Origin: Methanobacterium sp. UBA176
GTDB taxonomy: Archaea > Methanobacteriota > Methanobacteria > Methanobacteriales > Methanobacteriaceae
Direction: 5' to 3'
Assembly (NCBI GenBank): GCA_002505765.1
Contig: DAVZ01000005.1
Span: 5,112 to 69,111 of the forward strand
DNA length: 64,000 nucleotides
Below the pieces are notes generated by a model that saw nothing but the letters and a program-made list of their open reading frames with translations, made no database searches and had not been told where the DNA came from. Positions 1 through 7,591 of this stretch are shown here, one piece after another. The stretch's first letter is position 1. The number at the start of each line of letters is the position of its first letter. The position numbers and the translations under genes are program-made.

Positions 1-779
1 TAGATACTGCTGGACGTCACAAAGAAGAAAAGGATCTCCTTAATGAAATGGAACAGATATCATCAATTGTAGAACCAAACGAAGTTATACTGGTCATTGA
101 TGGAACTATAGGCCAGCAGGCAAAAGATCAGGCCCTTGCATTTAATAAAACCACTGATGTTGGTTCTATTATTATAACAAAGCTTGATGGTTCTGCAAAA
201 GGTGGTGGAGCCCTATCTGCAGTTTCAGAAATCGGCGCCCCCATTAAATTCATTGGTACTGGTGAAAGGGTAGATGATTTTGAAGTATTTGATCCGGAAA
301 GATTCATTTCCAGACTTCTTGGAATGGGAGACATTAAATCTCTTATTGAAAAGGCAGAAGAGATTGCAGAGGAAGATATAGACGCTGATGCAATGGATGC
401 CATGTTAAGCGGGAAATTCACCCTCAAAGAAATGTATTCTCAATTTGAAATGATGAATAAAATGGGGCCCATGCAGCAGGTAATGAACATGATTCCTGGA
501 ATTGGTGGAAAGCTCCCTAAAAATGCATCTCAGATGACAGAAGAAAAGCTCAACAAGTATAAGATCATGATGGATTCCATGACAGAACACGAACTCACCC
601 ATCCAGAGGTTATAAAGCAGTCCAGAGTAAAAAGGATTGCCAAGGGCTCAGGTATGCGAAATGAAGATGTTAAAGAGCTTTTAAAATACTACAACGTCAC
701 TAAAAAAGCTATGAAAGGTTTTGGAAAGCGTAAAATGAGCGGACCATTGGGGCAGATGATGAGACAGATGATGCGGTAA
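1..779 (+). CDS. srp54: Signal recognition particle 54 kDa protein (SRP54/Ffh), 3' part
   Basis: The open frame enters from the left edge (first full codon at base 3), so the N domain and first GTPase motifs lie outside the window. Visible are the G3 motif DTAGRHKEEKDLL, the G4 motif TKLDGSAKGGG, and the methionine-rich C-terminal M domain (FEMMNKMGPMQQVMNMIPG, ending GQMMRQMMR) that binds signal sequences and 7S RNA. As the GTPase subunit of SRP it targets membrane and secreted proteins co-translationally to the SecYEG translocon through FtsY. The frame ends in TAA. The internal ATG at 48 is not the gene start, because the conserved G3 motif lies upstream of it. Confidence 0.96.
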   Translation, partial: DTAGRHKEEKDLLNEMEQISSIVEPNEVILVIDGTIGQQAKDQALAFNKTTDVGSIIITKLDGSAKGGGALSAVSEIGAPIKFIGTGERVDDFEVFDPERFISRLLGMGDIKSLIEKAEEIAEEDIDADAMDAMLSGKFTLKEMYSQFEMMNKMGPMQQVMNMIPGIGGKLPKNASQMTEEKLNKYKIMMDSMTEHELTHPEVIKQSRVKRIAKGSGMRNEDVKELLKYYNVTKKAMKGFGKRKMSGPLGQMMRQMMR

Positions 780-851
780 TTTAAACATTGAATTCTCTTT
801 TTTTACCAGAATTTTATGGATTTTTTACATTTTTCTAAGGATATGATATAG

Positions 852-2084
852 ATGGAATCTCAAATTACTGAAAAAGCACTTAAACTTATGGAAATCACGA
901 ATTGGAAACTCTGTAATCATTGTTTAGGCAGGAAATTCTCCAGAATAATAGAAGGAGAAGATAACAAAAACAGAGGCAAATATGTAAGAAAAGTTATATC
1001 TAAAAGTGATTATAGCGCTTTAGATAAAGATTCATGTTATGTATGTGGAAACATATTTGAAGATGTTGAAAATGGAATCATAGATAAAATAACAAACAAA
1101 ATAGCTGAAGAAGAAATCGAATTCGAAACCTTTCTAATTGGATGTCGTGTTCTGCCTGAAATAATGGTTAGAGAAGAAGAAATTCATAAATCTATGGAAC
1201 TGGATGTTGAAAACATAAAAAAAGAAATAAATAGGGAAATAGGAAAAAAACTGGCATCTGAACTTCAAAAAAAAGTGGATTTCGAATATCCAGACATAAT
1301 AATAACATTAGACTTTGTAAAAGACAAAATATACCATCAGATTAACCCCATATTCATAGAAGGCCGTTATAGAAAACTTATTAGGGGTATACCCCAAACT
1401 AAATGGCCCTGCAGGAAATGCAGAGGTAAAGGTTGTCCAGGTTGTGATTACACAGGCCAGATGTATTCAGAGTCTGTTGAAGAGCTTATATCGGCTGTAC
1501 CACTTGATTTATTTAAAGGAAAAGGTTCTAAGTTCCATGGAGCTGGAAGGGAAGACATAGATGTTAAAATGCTTGGAAATGGAAGGCCATTTGTACTGGA
1601 GATAAAGGAACCCCAATTTAGAAATCTTAATTTAGAAACTCTTAAAGAGAAAATAAATAAACATGCACAGGGGAAAGTGGAAGTTTCAGATTTGAAGATT
1701 ACAGGAAGAAAAAGAAAGGGTATAATAAAAAACTCATCCAAAGATACATATAAAGTCTATAGAGCAATTGTAGAAACTGAAGATGAAATTAATGAAGATA
1801 AATTGGTTGAATTGAAGTCATTAGACATTATAAATCAGCGCACTCCAAAAAGAGTGTCTCACAGACGCGCAGATAAAATAAGAACACGTAAAGTTAGACA
1901 AGTTTGCGCAAAAATCATTAATTCCACCAGATTTGAGATGGTGGTGGAATGTGAAGGAGGATTATACATTAAAGAGCTAATAAGCAGTGATGAAGGTAGA
2001 ACAAGCCCCAGTGTTTCTGAAATTATAGGTAGAAAGGCGGTATGTGTACAGCTTGACGTTTTAGAAGTCCATATTAAAATTTAA
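852..2084 (+). CDS. pus10: tRNA pseudouridine(54/55) synthase Pus10
   Basis: 410 aa. Archaeal Pus10 makes pseudouridine at tRNA positions 54 and 55 in place of bacterial TruB. The N-terminal accessory region has CxxC pairs at residues 21/24 and 62/65. A second cysteine cluster, CRKCRGKGCPGC, lies at about 187-198. The catalytic domain starts with HGAGREDIDVKMLG (about 229-242), whose Asp in GRED is the expected nucleophile, followed by RPFVLEIKEP. The C-terminus carries the basic RTPKRVSHRRADKIRTRK stretch typical of the family. The start follows AAGGATATGAT at a suitable distance. It lies downstream of srp54 on the same strand with a 72-bp gap. Confidence 0.95.
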   Translation: MESQITEKALKLMEITNWKLCNHCLGRKFSRIIEGEDNKNRGKYVRKVISKSDYSALDKDSCYVCGNIFEDVENGIIDKITNKIAEEEIEFETFLIGCRVLPEIMVREEEIHKSMELDVENIKKEINREIGKKLASELQKKVDFEYPDIIITLDFVKDKIYHQINPIFIEGRYRKLIRGIPQTKWPCRKCRGKGCPGCDYTGQMYSESVEELISAVPLDLFKGKGSKFHGAGREDIDVKMLGNGRPFVLEIKEPQFRNLNLETLKEKINKHAQGKVEVSDLKITGRKRKGIIKNSSKDTYKVYRAIVETEDEINEDKLVELKSLDIINQRTPKRVSHRRADKIRTRKVRQVCAKIINSTRFEMVVECEGGLYIKELISSDEGRTSPSVSEIIGRKAVCVQLDVLEVHIKI

Positions 2085-2282
2085 GGTGAATATTTATCTT
2101 TGTACAACATATGATTCATAAGGTTTAAATTCAACAAAACTTAAAATAGAAAAGTTTAGTATAAATAGGATTTTAGCATATATATAGTAGTAATCATATC
2201 AGATTTAAAGACTTTATCTCAATATCGAATTTTACAGTACTTTCTTTAGATCAGATAATTTTTCCAGAAACTATGCTAAATA

Positions 2283-2300
2283 TTTTAAAATCATATAATA
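2283..2300 (+). promoter_or_regulatory. Probable TATA promoter of the L21e-RpoF operon
   Basis: An AT-rich TATA-like stretch (TTTTAAAATCATATAATA) lies about 50 bp before the L21e start, at the end of a 260-bp non-coding gap. This suits an archaeal TBP/TFB promoter with a short leader. Assigned by position and composition only. Confidence 0.4.
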
Positions 2301-2348
2301 ACGACTTAAGGTCATTTTAACAGTTTATTGATTGTGGAGGTTTTAAGA

Positions 2349-2642
2349 ATGGTAAGAAGATCCAGAGGTTTTAGAAGTAAGACACGTTACAAACTAAAAA
2401 AGAGTGTGAGAGTAAGTAGAGCAAATCCAATAAGCAAAAAAATACAGACTTTTAATGAAAATGCTCTTGTTCATATTATAATTGATCCCAGCGTTCAAAA
2501 AGGTCAACCACACCCCCGTTTCCATGGTAAAACAGGTAAAGTTGCAGATAAAAGGGGTAGGGCATATATAGTAGAAATTAACGACGGTAATAAAGCTAAA
2601 AAATTAATTATAAGGCCTGAACATCTTAAAATGCAAGAGTGA
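2349..2642 (+). CDS. rpl21e: 50S ribosomal protein L21e
   Basis: 97 aa, very basic. Archaeal/eukaryotic ribosomal protein L21e: the start MVRRSRGFRSKTRYKL, the segment HPRFHGKTGKV and the SH3-like ending are family hallmarks. The ATG at 2349 is chosen because GGAGG sits at 2337-2341 with ideal spacing; an in-frame GTG or other start farther upstream would add non-conserved residues. The gene is directly followed by rpoF, a classic archaeal pair, and leads a run of information-processing genes. Confidence 0.95.
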   Translation: MVRRSRGFRSKTRYKLKKSVRVSRANPISKKIQTFNENALVHIIIDPSVQKGQPHPRFHGKTGKVADKRGRAYIVEINDGNKAKKLIIRPEHLKMQE

Positions 2643-2647
2643 TGAAA

Positions 2648-2977
2648 ATGATTGGGAAAAAAGTTATTGATACTGACCCCATCACCGTCGCAGAAGTTAA
2701 ACAGATGCTTGAAGACCTTGCAGAAACACATGAGCTTACTTATGAACAAAATCTTGCTTTAGATCATGTAATAAAGTTCTCAAAGCTGGAAGCAGAAGAA
2801 GCAAAGAAACTGGTTGGGGAACTGGAAGAATTAATCAAAAAGAATCAAGCTATTAAAATTGCAGATATAATGCCTGAAGATCTTGCTGATCTAAGGCTTT
2901 TATTTGCAAAAGAAAGGGGCTCATATAAAACTGAGGATTTGGAGAAGATACTGGAAATAGTAGACAAATATAGATAG
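2648..2977 (+). CDS. rpoF: DNA-directed RNA polymerase subunit F (Rpo4/RpoF)
   Basis: About 109 aa. Archaeal RpoF (Rpb4-like) pairs with RpoE/Rpb7 to form the stalk of RNA polymerase, which aids open-complex formation and binds nascent RNA. The sequence is acidic and helical (SKLEAEEAKKLVGELEELI) with the HRDC-like C-terminal half IADIMPEDLADLRLLFAKE. Three starts are close together: GTG 2639, ATG 2642 and ATG 2648. The last is preferred because AGTGAT at 2638-2643 gives an archaeal ribosome-binding site and the protein then begins MIGKKV. It is translationally coupled to L21e, whose TGA ends at 2642. Confidence 0.92.
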   Translation: MIGKKVIDTDPITVAEVKQMLEDLAETHELTYEQNLALDHVIKFSKLEAEEAKKLVGELEELIKKNQAIKIADIMPEDLADLRLLFAKERGSYKTEDLEKILEIVDKYR

Positions 2978-3070
2978 TTTTAAAAAAGGGATTTATGCAA
3001 TGGTTTATGGGATTAGAGAAAATTAATATAATCCTATAGACAGGAATAATAAGATATTAAAGATAAATAT

Positions 3071-3160
3071 TGAAAATCCTAAAGATTTTCAAACTTGAAA
3101 CAGATGCATGCGAATTTTGATTCGCTGCACCGAAAAATTTTCAATTTTCGAGTGTTTCAA
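3071..3160. repeat. Dispersed three-way-junction hairpin element, copy 1
   Basis: A hairpin TGAAAATC/GATTTTCA (3071-3091) is followed by a closing stem TTGAAAC (3095-3101)/GTTTCAA (3154-3160). The closing stem encloses two inner hairpins: GCGAA/TTCGC, extended by TGCA on each side, and CGAAAA/TTTTCG with AAT-ATT extension. The same layout, a closing stem plus two inner hairpins, recurs near 5061, 6526 and 32345 with different stem sequences. This copy occupies the gap between rpoF and the DUF655 gene. Confidence 0.7.
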
Positions 3161-3182
3161 ATAACATCATAGAAGTGATTAA

Positions 3183-3761
3183 ATGGAAGAATATGCAATC
3201 ATTTTGGATTATCTTCCTTTAGGTTACATTAAAGAAGGTATACCCACATACAAAAGAAAGCCTGTAGCACAGGCAATAGGTAAAGAAGAATTTACTCTCC
3301 TGGAACTTATTCCCAAAGACAATGTATCACCGGATATCCATCAGAAGGTCTATATAGGTTCAGGGAAAAGGGATGAAATATCCAGAGTAAATAGAAGGCT
3401 TAAATATGATGATCTTACAGCCACTGCTAAGGTTGAACTGAACTATGTTATAGAAGAAATCATTAAAACAAAAGAAGACAAATTCATCGATTTTTTCAAC
3501 AATGCAGGCCCCATCTCAACCAGATTACATCAACTGGAACTGCTTCCAGGAATTGGTAAAAAGCATATGTGGGATATTATTAAGGCAAGGAAAGAAAAAC
3601 CCTTTGAAAACTTCGATGATGTTAAAAAACGAGTTCATCTACTTGCCGATCCAGTAAAGCTCATTACAAAGAGGATTCTACTGGAGCTTGATGCTGCAAA
3701 GGATAAAAAGGGGAAGAGAAAGTACATACTGTTTACAAGACCCCCTGCAAAAAAGTATTAA
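3183..3761 (+). CDS. DUF655 family helix-hairpin-helix nucleic-acid-binding protein
   Basis: 192 aa archaeal DUF655 protein. The N-terminal half forms an OB-like region (MEEYAIILDYLPLGY) and the C-terminal half has a helix-hairpin-helix, LLPGIGKKHMWDIIKAR at about 121-137, of the kind that binds DNA or RNA backbone non-specifically. The precise role is unknown. In many archaea the gene lies between rpoF and ksgA, as here, suggesting a part in rRNA maturation or translation. GAAGTGAT just upstream of the ATG is a suitable ribosome-binding site. Confidence 0.88.
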   Translation: MEEYAIILDYLPLGYIKEGIPTYKRKPVAQAIGKEEFTLLELIPKDNVSPDIHQKVYIGSGKRDEISRVNRRLKYDDLTATAKVELNYVIEEIIKTKEDKFIDFFNNAGPISTRLHQLELLPGIGKKHMWDIIKARKEKPFENFDDVKKRVHLLADPVKLITKRILLELDAAKDKKGKRKYILFTRPPAKKY

Positions 3762-3818
3762 TCCCCAAATTCTTATTTTTTTAATTATTCTTTAAATTAA
3801 TGTCCTTTTGGTAATTCG

Positions 3819-4685
3819 ATGCACAAAGAAACCCTGAAAATTCTAAAAGAAAGCAATATAAGACTAAATAAACGGAAAGGGCAGAATTATCTCGTTGATT
3901 CGAATATACTGGATAAAATTATTGAATACTCCGAAATATCCTCTGATGATGTTGTATTGGAGATTGGGGCTGGTATTGGAACCCTTACAATACCGCTTGC
4001 AAATAGGGCTAAAAAAGTTATTGCTGTAGAACAAGACTCCCAGATAAGTGCTGTTTTAAAAAAAAGACTTGAAGATCTTGAAATTTTAAATGTCCATTTA
4101 TTAACAGCCGATGCAACTACAATTGACTTTCCAGAATTTAACAAGGTCGTATCTAACCTTCCATACAAAATTTCATCGCCAATTACCTTTAAACTGCTGA
4201 AATATGATTTTGAATATGCAGTACTCATGTATCAACTTGAATTTGCCCAGAGAATGGTGGCAAAACCGGGCGATTCCAATTATTCGCGGCTTTCATTGAT
4301 GCTGCACTTTTGTGCATATATTGAACTCCTTTTTGAAGTCTCAAAGCACTGTTTTTTCCCTGAACCGAAAATATCATCGGCAGTCATTAAATTAATCCCC
4401 AATAAAAGAGTAGATGTTGATGAACTATTTATAAAAACTTCAAGGGCACTATTTCAGCATAAAAGAAAAAAAGTTAGAAATGCCTTACTGGATTCTTTCC
4501 ACGAAATTGTTGCTGTGGATAAAAAAGAAGCTAAAGAGATAGTTTCCAAATTGGATCCCCAATTATTAAATGAAAGAGTTATAAAACTTGATCCTGAAGA
4601 TGTTTTGACGATTTCCGATGAATTGAAGTTATTATTAGAAAATAAACTGATTAGGAGAATAAAAAATGAAAAAAAATCCCTATGA
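3819..4685 (+). CDS. rsmA: 16S rRNA dimethyladenosine transferase KsgA/RsmA (Dim1)
   Basis: 288 aa. It dimethylates the two adjacent adenosines in the 3' terminal hairpin of 16S rRNA late in small-subunit assembly, using S-adenosylmethionine. Visible are the N-terminal KGQNYLVD, SAM motif I LEIGAGIGTLT (about 47-57), the acidic residue ending strand 2 (VIAVEQD), and the catalytic motif NLPY at 113-116. The C-terminal helical domain contains FFPEPKISSAVIKL and FQHKRKKVRNAL. The 3' end overlaps the next gene by 20 bp. Confidence 0.96.
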   Translation: MHKETLKILKESNIRLNKRKGQNYLVDSNILDKIIEYSEISSDDVVLEIGAGIGTLTIPLANRAKKVIAVEQDSQISAVLKKRLEDLEILNVHLLTADATTIDFPEFNKVVSNLPYKISSPITFKLLKYDFEYAVLMYQLEFAQRMVAKPGDSNYSRLSLMLHFCAYIELLFEVSKHCFFPEPKISSAVIKLIPNKRVDVDELFIKTSRALFQHKRKKVRNALLDSFHEIVAVDKKEAKEIVSKLDPQLLNERVIKLDPEDVLTISDELKLLLENKLIRRIKNEKKSL

Positions 4686-4977
4686 ACTATTTCAAAAGGA
4701 ATGTCCCGAGTTAGCAGCCAGATTTAACGATTTAGTTGAAGCTCAAAAGGCTTTAAAAGTTTTTGATGCCAAAACAAAGCAGTTAATTAACATCGCTATT
4801 CAGACGGCTAACCGTAATCCTCGAGGAGTACAGATGCATGCCATGATGGCTAAAAATGAAGGTGCAGCTCGTGAAGAAATTGTTGGTGCTGTTGTGCTGA
4901 ATTTGCACCATTCAGGGCTCGCTTCCGTGCTTGAATGTCTCCCAGCTGCTATTGATGGCCTTGAAGGTAAATTCTAA
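4666..4977 (+). CDS. Carboxymuconolactone decarboxylase/AhpD-like protein
   Basis: 103 aa, one AhpD-like helical domain. Family members are carboxymuconolactone decarboxylases or CxxC peroxidase-linked reductases. Here the usual CxxC/H site is altered: the matching segment reads NPRGVQMHAMMAKNEGAAREEI, with His kept but neither cysteine, so AhpD-type redox activity is unlikely. The only Cys residues are at about 12 and 89. AGGAG just upstream supports the ATG at 4666, inside the end of rsmA, so the two are probably co-transcribed. Confidence 0.8.
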   Translation: MKKNPYELFQKECPELAARFNDLVEAQKALKVFDAKTKQLINIAIQTANRNPRGVQMHAMMAKNEGAAREEIVGAVVLNLHHSGLASVLECLPAAIDGLEGKF

Positions 4978-5400
4978 AGGATATGTAATTAAGGATACAA
5001 AAGCCGTATATTCAAGGAAAATATCTTCAAAAGAAGCAGAAAGTGATTTTATTTCACACTCAAACACGAAGCCCTCAAAATTTTCGATTTTGGGGCATCA
5101 AAAACGAAGTTTTTGATAGTGTTTGGTGCCCCGAACATTCCATGTTCGAGGGTTTTAAAAAATAAATTATCCCCTTTTCCATCTCTTGGCGATAATTTTG
5201 AACTTATAAATGACGAAATATCTAAAGAAGTCAAAGTAGAATCTTATCCATGTACATGCAGAGGCCCTGAACGGCCACATGAACATTATTTTATCCGCTG
5301 GGAAGGATTAGAAGCTGGAGATAAAATTGAAATCACTAAAGACTCTGAAAATAAATATAATTTAAAAATTCAATATGAATTTACAGAAGTATTCGATTAA
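4955..5400 (+). pseudogene. Disrupted small gene of unknown family, split by a hairpin element
   Basis: The left part reads GYVIKDTKAVYSRKISSKEAESDFISHS; the right part resumes as NKLSPFPSLGDNFELINDE and ends KYNLKIQYEFTEVFD, with a CTCRGPERPHEHYFIRW motif between. The two parts are in different frames and the hairpin element at 5061-5152 lies exactly between them, so one gene of about 110 codons appears to have been split. The start is uncertain: an ATG at 4955 overlaps the end of the previous gene. The function is not recognised. The Cys-x-Cys plus HEH residues might bind metal. The right part alone could be translated from an ATG within the element, but there is no ribosome-binding site. 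Confidence 0.6.
5061..5152. repeat. Dispersed three-way-junction hairpin element, copy 2
   Basis: The closing stem CAAACAC (5061-5067)/GTGTTTG (5119-5125) encloses CCTCAAAAT/ATTTTGGGG (5073-5095) and ATCAAAAAC/GTTTTTGAT (5097-5117, loop GAA). A further hairpin, CCCCGAACAT/ATGTTCGAGGG (5129-5152), follows. The element separates two parts of a broken gene, as copy 3 does in hepT. Confidence 0.75.
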
Positions 5401-5474
5401 AAACATTTATATGAATAAATTCGTCTTTTTAACTGATAATCTCCAGTATTTAAATAATTGAAAATTTGGTAAAT

Positions 5475-5950
5475 ATGACTGATGTAAAAGATTACACCTC
5501 TGGAAAAGTTCTGAAAGATGTAAAATTAACACTTTATTCTCTTAAACTTGTAAAAATTCCAGTTATTGGTCCTTTGGTTAAAAATGAATTATTTAGCGAA
5601 TAAAAAATTTTGAGGCCAAAATTATCGATATATGCGCTGCATCAACTCTAATTCATGAATCAAAGAAATGTGCGGTAGGAAAACGTGTTTGTAGAGCTAT
5701 AAATAAAAATTCAGAACTTACGGAATCTGTATTTTTAGATGAACTGGCTGAAGGAATGATTAAAATAGGAAAAGCTCATTATATGGAAAAAGAAGAAGCA
5801 ATAAACACACTAAAGAAATATCCTAAAAATCCTTTAATTCTAGCAAAAGTTTCAAATAAGTACATGGAAATATGTAGATCATATCCAAAAGATTGTGTAT
5901 TTTACAATATGGAAAAATGTAAAATAAAATGTTTAAATCGGTTAAAATGA
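5475..5950 (+). pseudogene. Frameshifted gene of unknown family, cysteine-rich C-terminus
   Basis: From ATG 5475 the frame gives MTDVKDYTSGKVLKDVKLTL and on to NELFSE, then TAA near 5601. The reading continues in the next frame as KNFEAKIIDICAASTLIHES and runs to the TGA at 5950. Restoring one base in GAATAAAAAATTTT would join the two into about 159 codons. The C-terminal part has several cysteines (CAVGKRVC, then CRSYPKDCVFYNMEKCKIKC) suggesting a metal or Fe-S site. I do not recognise the family. A sequencing error at the A-run could also explain the break. Confidence 0.6.
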
Positions 5951-6039
5951 TTTTTATCTGTCAATTCGTGGCATTAAGGAAGCAAATATCGATCTGATTT
6001 TCCTCACCTGTTATACAAAAAATTATAATGAAGTAAATG

Positions 6040-6052
6040 TTATAAATATAAA
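6040..6052 (+). promoter_or_regulatory. TATA box for mntA-hepT
   Basis: TTATAAATATAAA lies 40 bp before the mntA start codon, a good archaeal TATA match giving a leader of about 15 bases. No other gene start lies nearby. Confidence 0.5.
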
Positions 6053-6091
6053 ATATCTGAACCAAAAAAATAGTTCATGGGAGGAAATGAA

Positions 6092-6382
6092 ATGAAATCC
6101 CTAGAAAAAATAGAAAAAACCTTAAAAGAGTATAAACCATCCCTAAAAAAGAAATTTAAGGTTAAAAGGATTGGTATTTTTGGTTCCTATGTTAGAGGAG
6201 AGGAATCTAAAGAAAGTGACGTGGATATCCTGGTAGAATTTTATGAATCCCCTGGATGGGAGTTTTTTGATCTTAAAGAATATCTTGAAGAAATTTTAGG
6301 CAAAGAAGTGGATTTAGTTACAATTAAAGCTTTGAAACCCCAATTAAAGGATAAAATCTTAAAAGAGGCTATTTTCCAATGA
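6092..6382 (+). CDS. mntA: MntA-type minimal nucleotidyltransferase antitoxin
   Basis: 96 aa. Minimal nucleotidyltransferase with the diagnostic motif GSYVRGEESKESDVDILVEF (GSxxRGxxxxxSDxDxxV), whose two Asp residues bind the metal; a third acidic residue lies in KEVDLVTI. In MntA-HepT systems MntA transfers AMP to a tyrosine of the HEPN toxin HepT and so silences it. The ATG at 6092 is preferred because GGGAGG at 6079-6084 is well spaced; the ATG at 6077 has none. Its stop overlaps the hepT start (ATGA). The antitoxin gene is intact while its toxin is broken. Confidence 0.88.
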   Translation: MKSLEKIEKTLKEYKPSLKKKFKVKRIGIFGSYVRGEESKESDVDILVEFYESPGWEFFDLKEYLEEILGKEVDLVTIKALKPQLKDKILKEAIFQ

Positions 6383-6773
6383 AAAGAACCTATAAAATGT
6401 ATGTCGAAGATATATTGGAATCCATGGATAAAATTGAACGTTATACAGAGGATTTAACTTATGAAACATTCGAGAAAAACGATATAGTTGTAGATGCCGT
6501 TAAAAGAAACCTTGAAATCATAGGGGAGGCTTGCAAAAATTGAAAATTTTTGCATGCCCGAAAAATCAGAGATTTTTCGACGGCCTCAAAAAATATTCCT
6601 ACAAACGTAAGGGAAACATATCATGAAATTCCCTGGAAAAAAATGGTTGGACTCAGAAATATTGCAATTCATGAATATTTTGGAGTTGATTTAACTATTA
6701 TATGGGAGATTATACCCGAAATCTGCCAGAAACAAGATCTGAAATTGAATCAATGTTTGATACATTAGAATAG
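6379..6773 (+). pseudogene. hepT: HepT-like HEPN toxin, broken by a hairpin insertion and a frameshift
   Basis: The frame starts MKRTYKMYVEDILESMDKIE and reaches EIIGEACKN, then TGA at 6541. In the same frame, 18 codons later, the typical family sequence resumes as KNIPTNVRETYHEIPWKKM and the RNase motif RNIAIHEY (Rx4HxY). The intervening 54 bp are the hairpin element, flanked by AAAAAT repeats at 6535-6540 and 6589-6594. A second lesion near 6720 (one A missing in CCCGAAATCTGCC) shifts the end; the shifted frame gives NLPETRSEIESMFDTLE, as expected for HepT, ending TAG at 6773. The toxin is probably inactive unless the TGA and frameshift are bypassed. Confidence 0.85.
6526..6587. repeat. Dispersed three-way-junction hairpin element, copy 3 (inside hepT)
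   Basis: The closing stem GAGGC (6526-6530)/GCCTC (6583-6587) encloses GCAAAAAT (6533-6540)/ATTTTTGC (6546-6553) and CGAAAAATC (6559-6567)/GATTTTTCG (6571-6579, loop AGA). The left half of the closing stem and first hairpin is host hepT sequence, so the inserted 54 bp (6541-6594) complete a fold using target DNA. The sequence AAAAAT is duplicated at both borders. Confidence 0.8.
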
Positions 6774-6850
6774 TACAAATTAGGATATAAATTGATTCAT
6801 TAGACTTATCCTGATTTTGAAATTTTACTTAAAAATAATGGCTGATTAAA

Positions 6851-7444
6851 ATGATAGAATACAAAGGAATAATCATTCACACACATCCAGAGGTATATGA
6901 GCCTGCAGAAGACACATTTTTACTTGCAGAGAACCTGAATATCAAAAGAACAGATGATATTCTTGAAATTGGAACAGGAACTGGATTAATAGCAATTTAT
7001 GCTGCTCAAAAGTCAAGAAACGTGGTTGCAACAGATATAAACGACCATGCACTTAAATGCGCCCTAAAAAATACAATTGCCAACAAAACCTATAATATTG
7101 AACTAAGGAAAGGTAGCCTCTTTGAGGCTGTTAGAGGCAGAAAATTCGATCTTATTTTATTTAATACTCCTTATCTCCCCACAGATGAGGATGAAAGGAT
7201 TGATGAAGAACTCAATGATGCATGGGATGGAGGAAAAGACGGAAGAAATACCATAGATCAATTTATTGGTGAACTAAAGGATTATCTCAAAGAAAACGGT
7301 CGGGTTCAGCTTGTTCAGTCTTCTTTATCAGATAATGAGAAAACAGTTTTCAGATTAGAAGAATTGGGATTTAAAACCCAAATCACCGCCACCAAGAAGT
7401 GCTTTTTTGAAGAAATAGCTGTTATAACTGGAAAATTAAAATAA
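6851..7444 (+). CDS. HemK2/Mtq2-type release-factor glutamine methyltransferase
   Basis: 197 aa class I SAM methyltransferase of the PrmC/Mtq2 type, expected to methylate the GGQ glutamine of archaeal release factor aRF1. Visible are VYEPAEDTFLL near residues 15-25, which marks the Mtq2 branch, SAM motif I ILEIGTGTGLIAIY (37-50), the acidic VVATDIN (58-64), and the catalytic motif, here NTPYLP at 105-110 instead of NPPY. It belongs with the L21e-RpoF-DUF655-KsgA group but is separated from ksgA by 2.2 kb of accessory and decayed genes. The start lies after GGCTGATTAAA. Confidence 0.85.
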   Translation: MIEYKGIIIHTHPEVYEPAEDTFLLAENLNIKRTDDILEIGTGTGLIAIYAAQKSRNVVATDINDHALKCALKNTIANKTYNIELRKGSLFEAVRGRKFDLILFNTPYLPTDEDERIDEELNDAWDGGKDGRNTIDQFIGELKDYLKENGRVQLVQSSLSDNEKTVFRLEELGFKTQITATKKCFFEEIAVITGKLK

Positions 7445-7535
7445 AATTTACTATTTTTTAATTCTATAATATTTTTTTTAGATGAGCCTTATAAATGGCC
7501 TTAACCCCAAATAGGTTAGTTAATATTATCTTAAC

Positions 7536-7548
7536 AAAAATATATAAG
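7536..7548 (+). promoter_or_regulatory. TATA box for the cupin gene
   Basis: AAAATATATAAGT is a strong TATA-like match about 45 bp before the start codon at 7592, in a non-coding gap. Confidence 0.45.
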
Positions 7549-7591
7549 TTATGTCTTTTTAATTATTATTAAAGACCTTTTAGATGATTTT

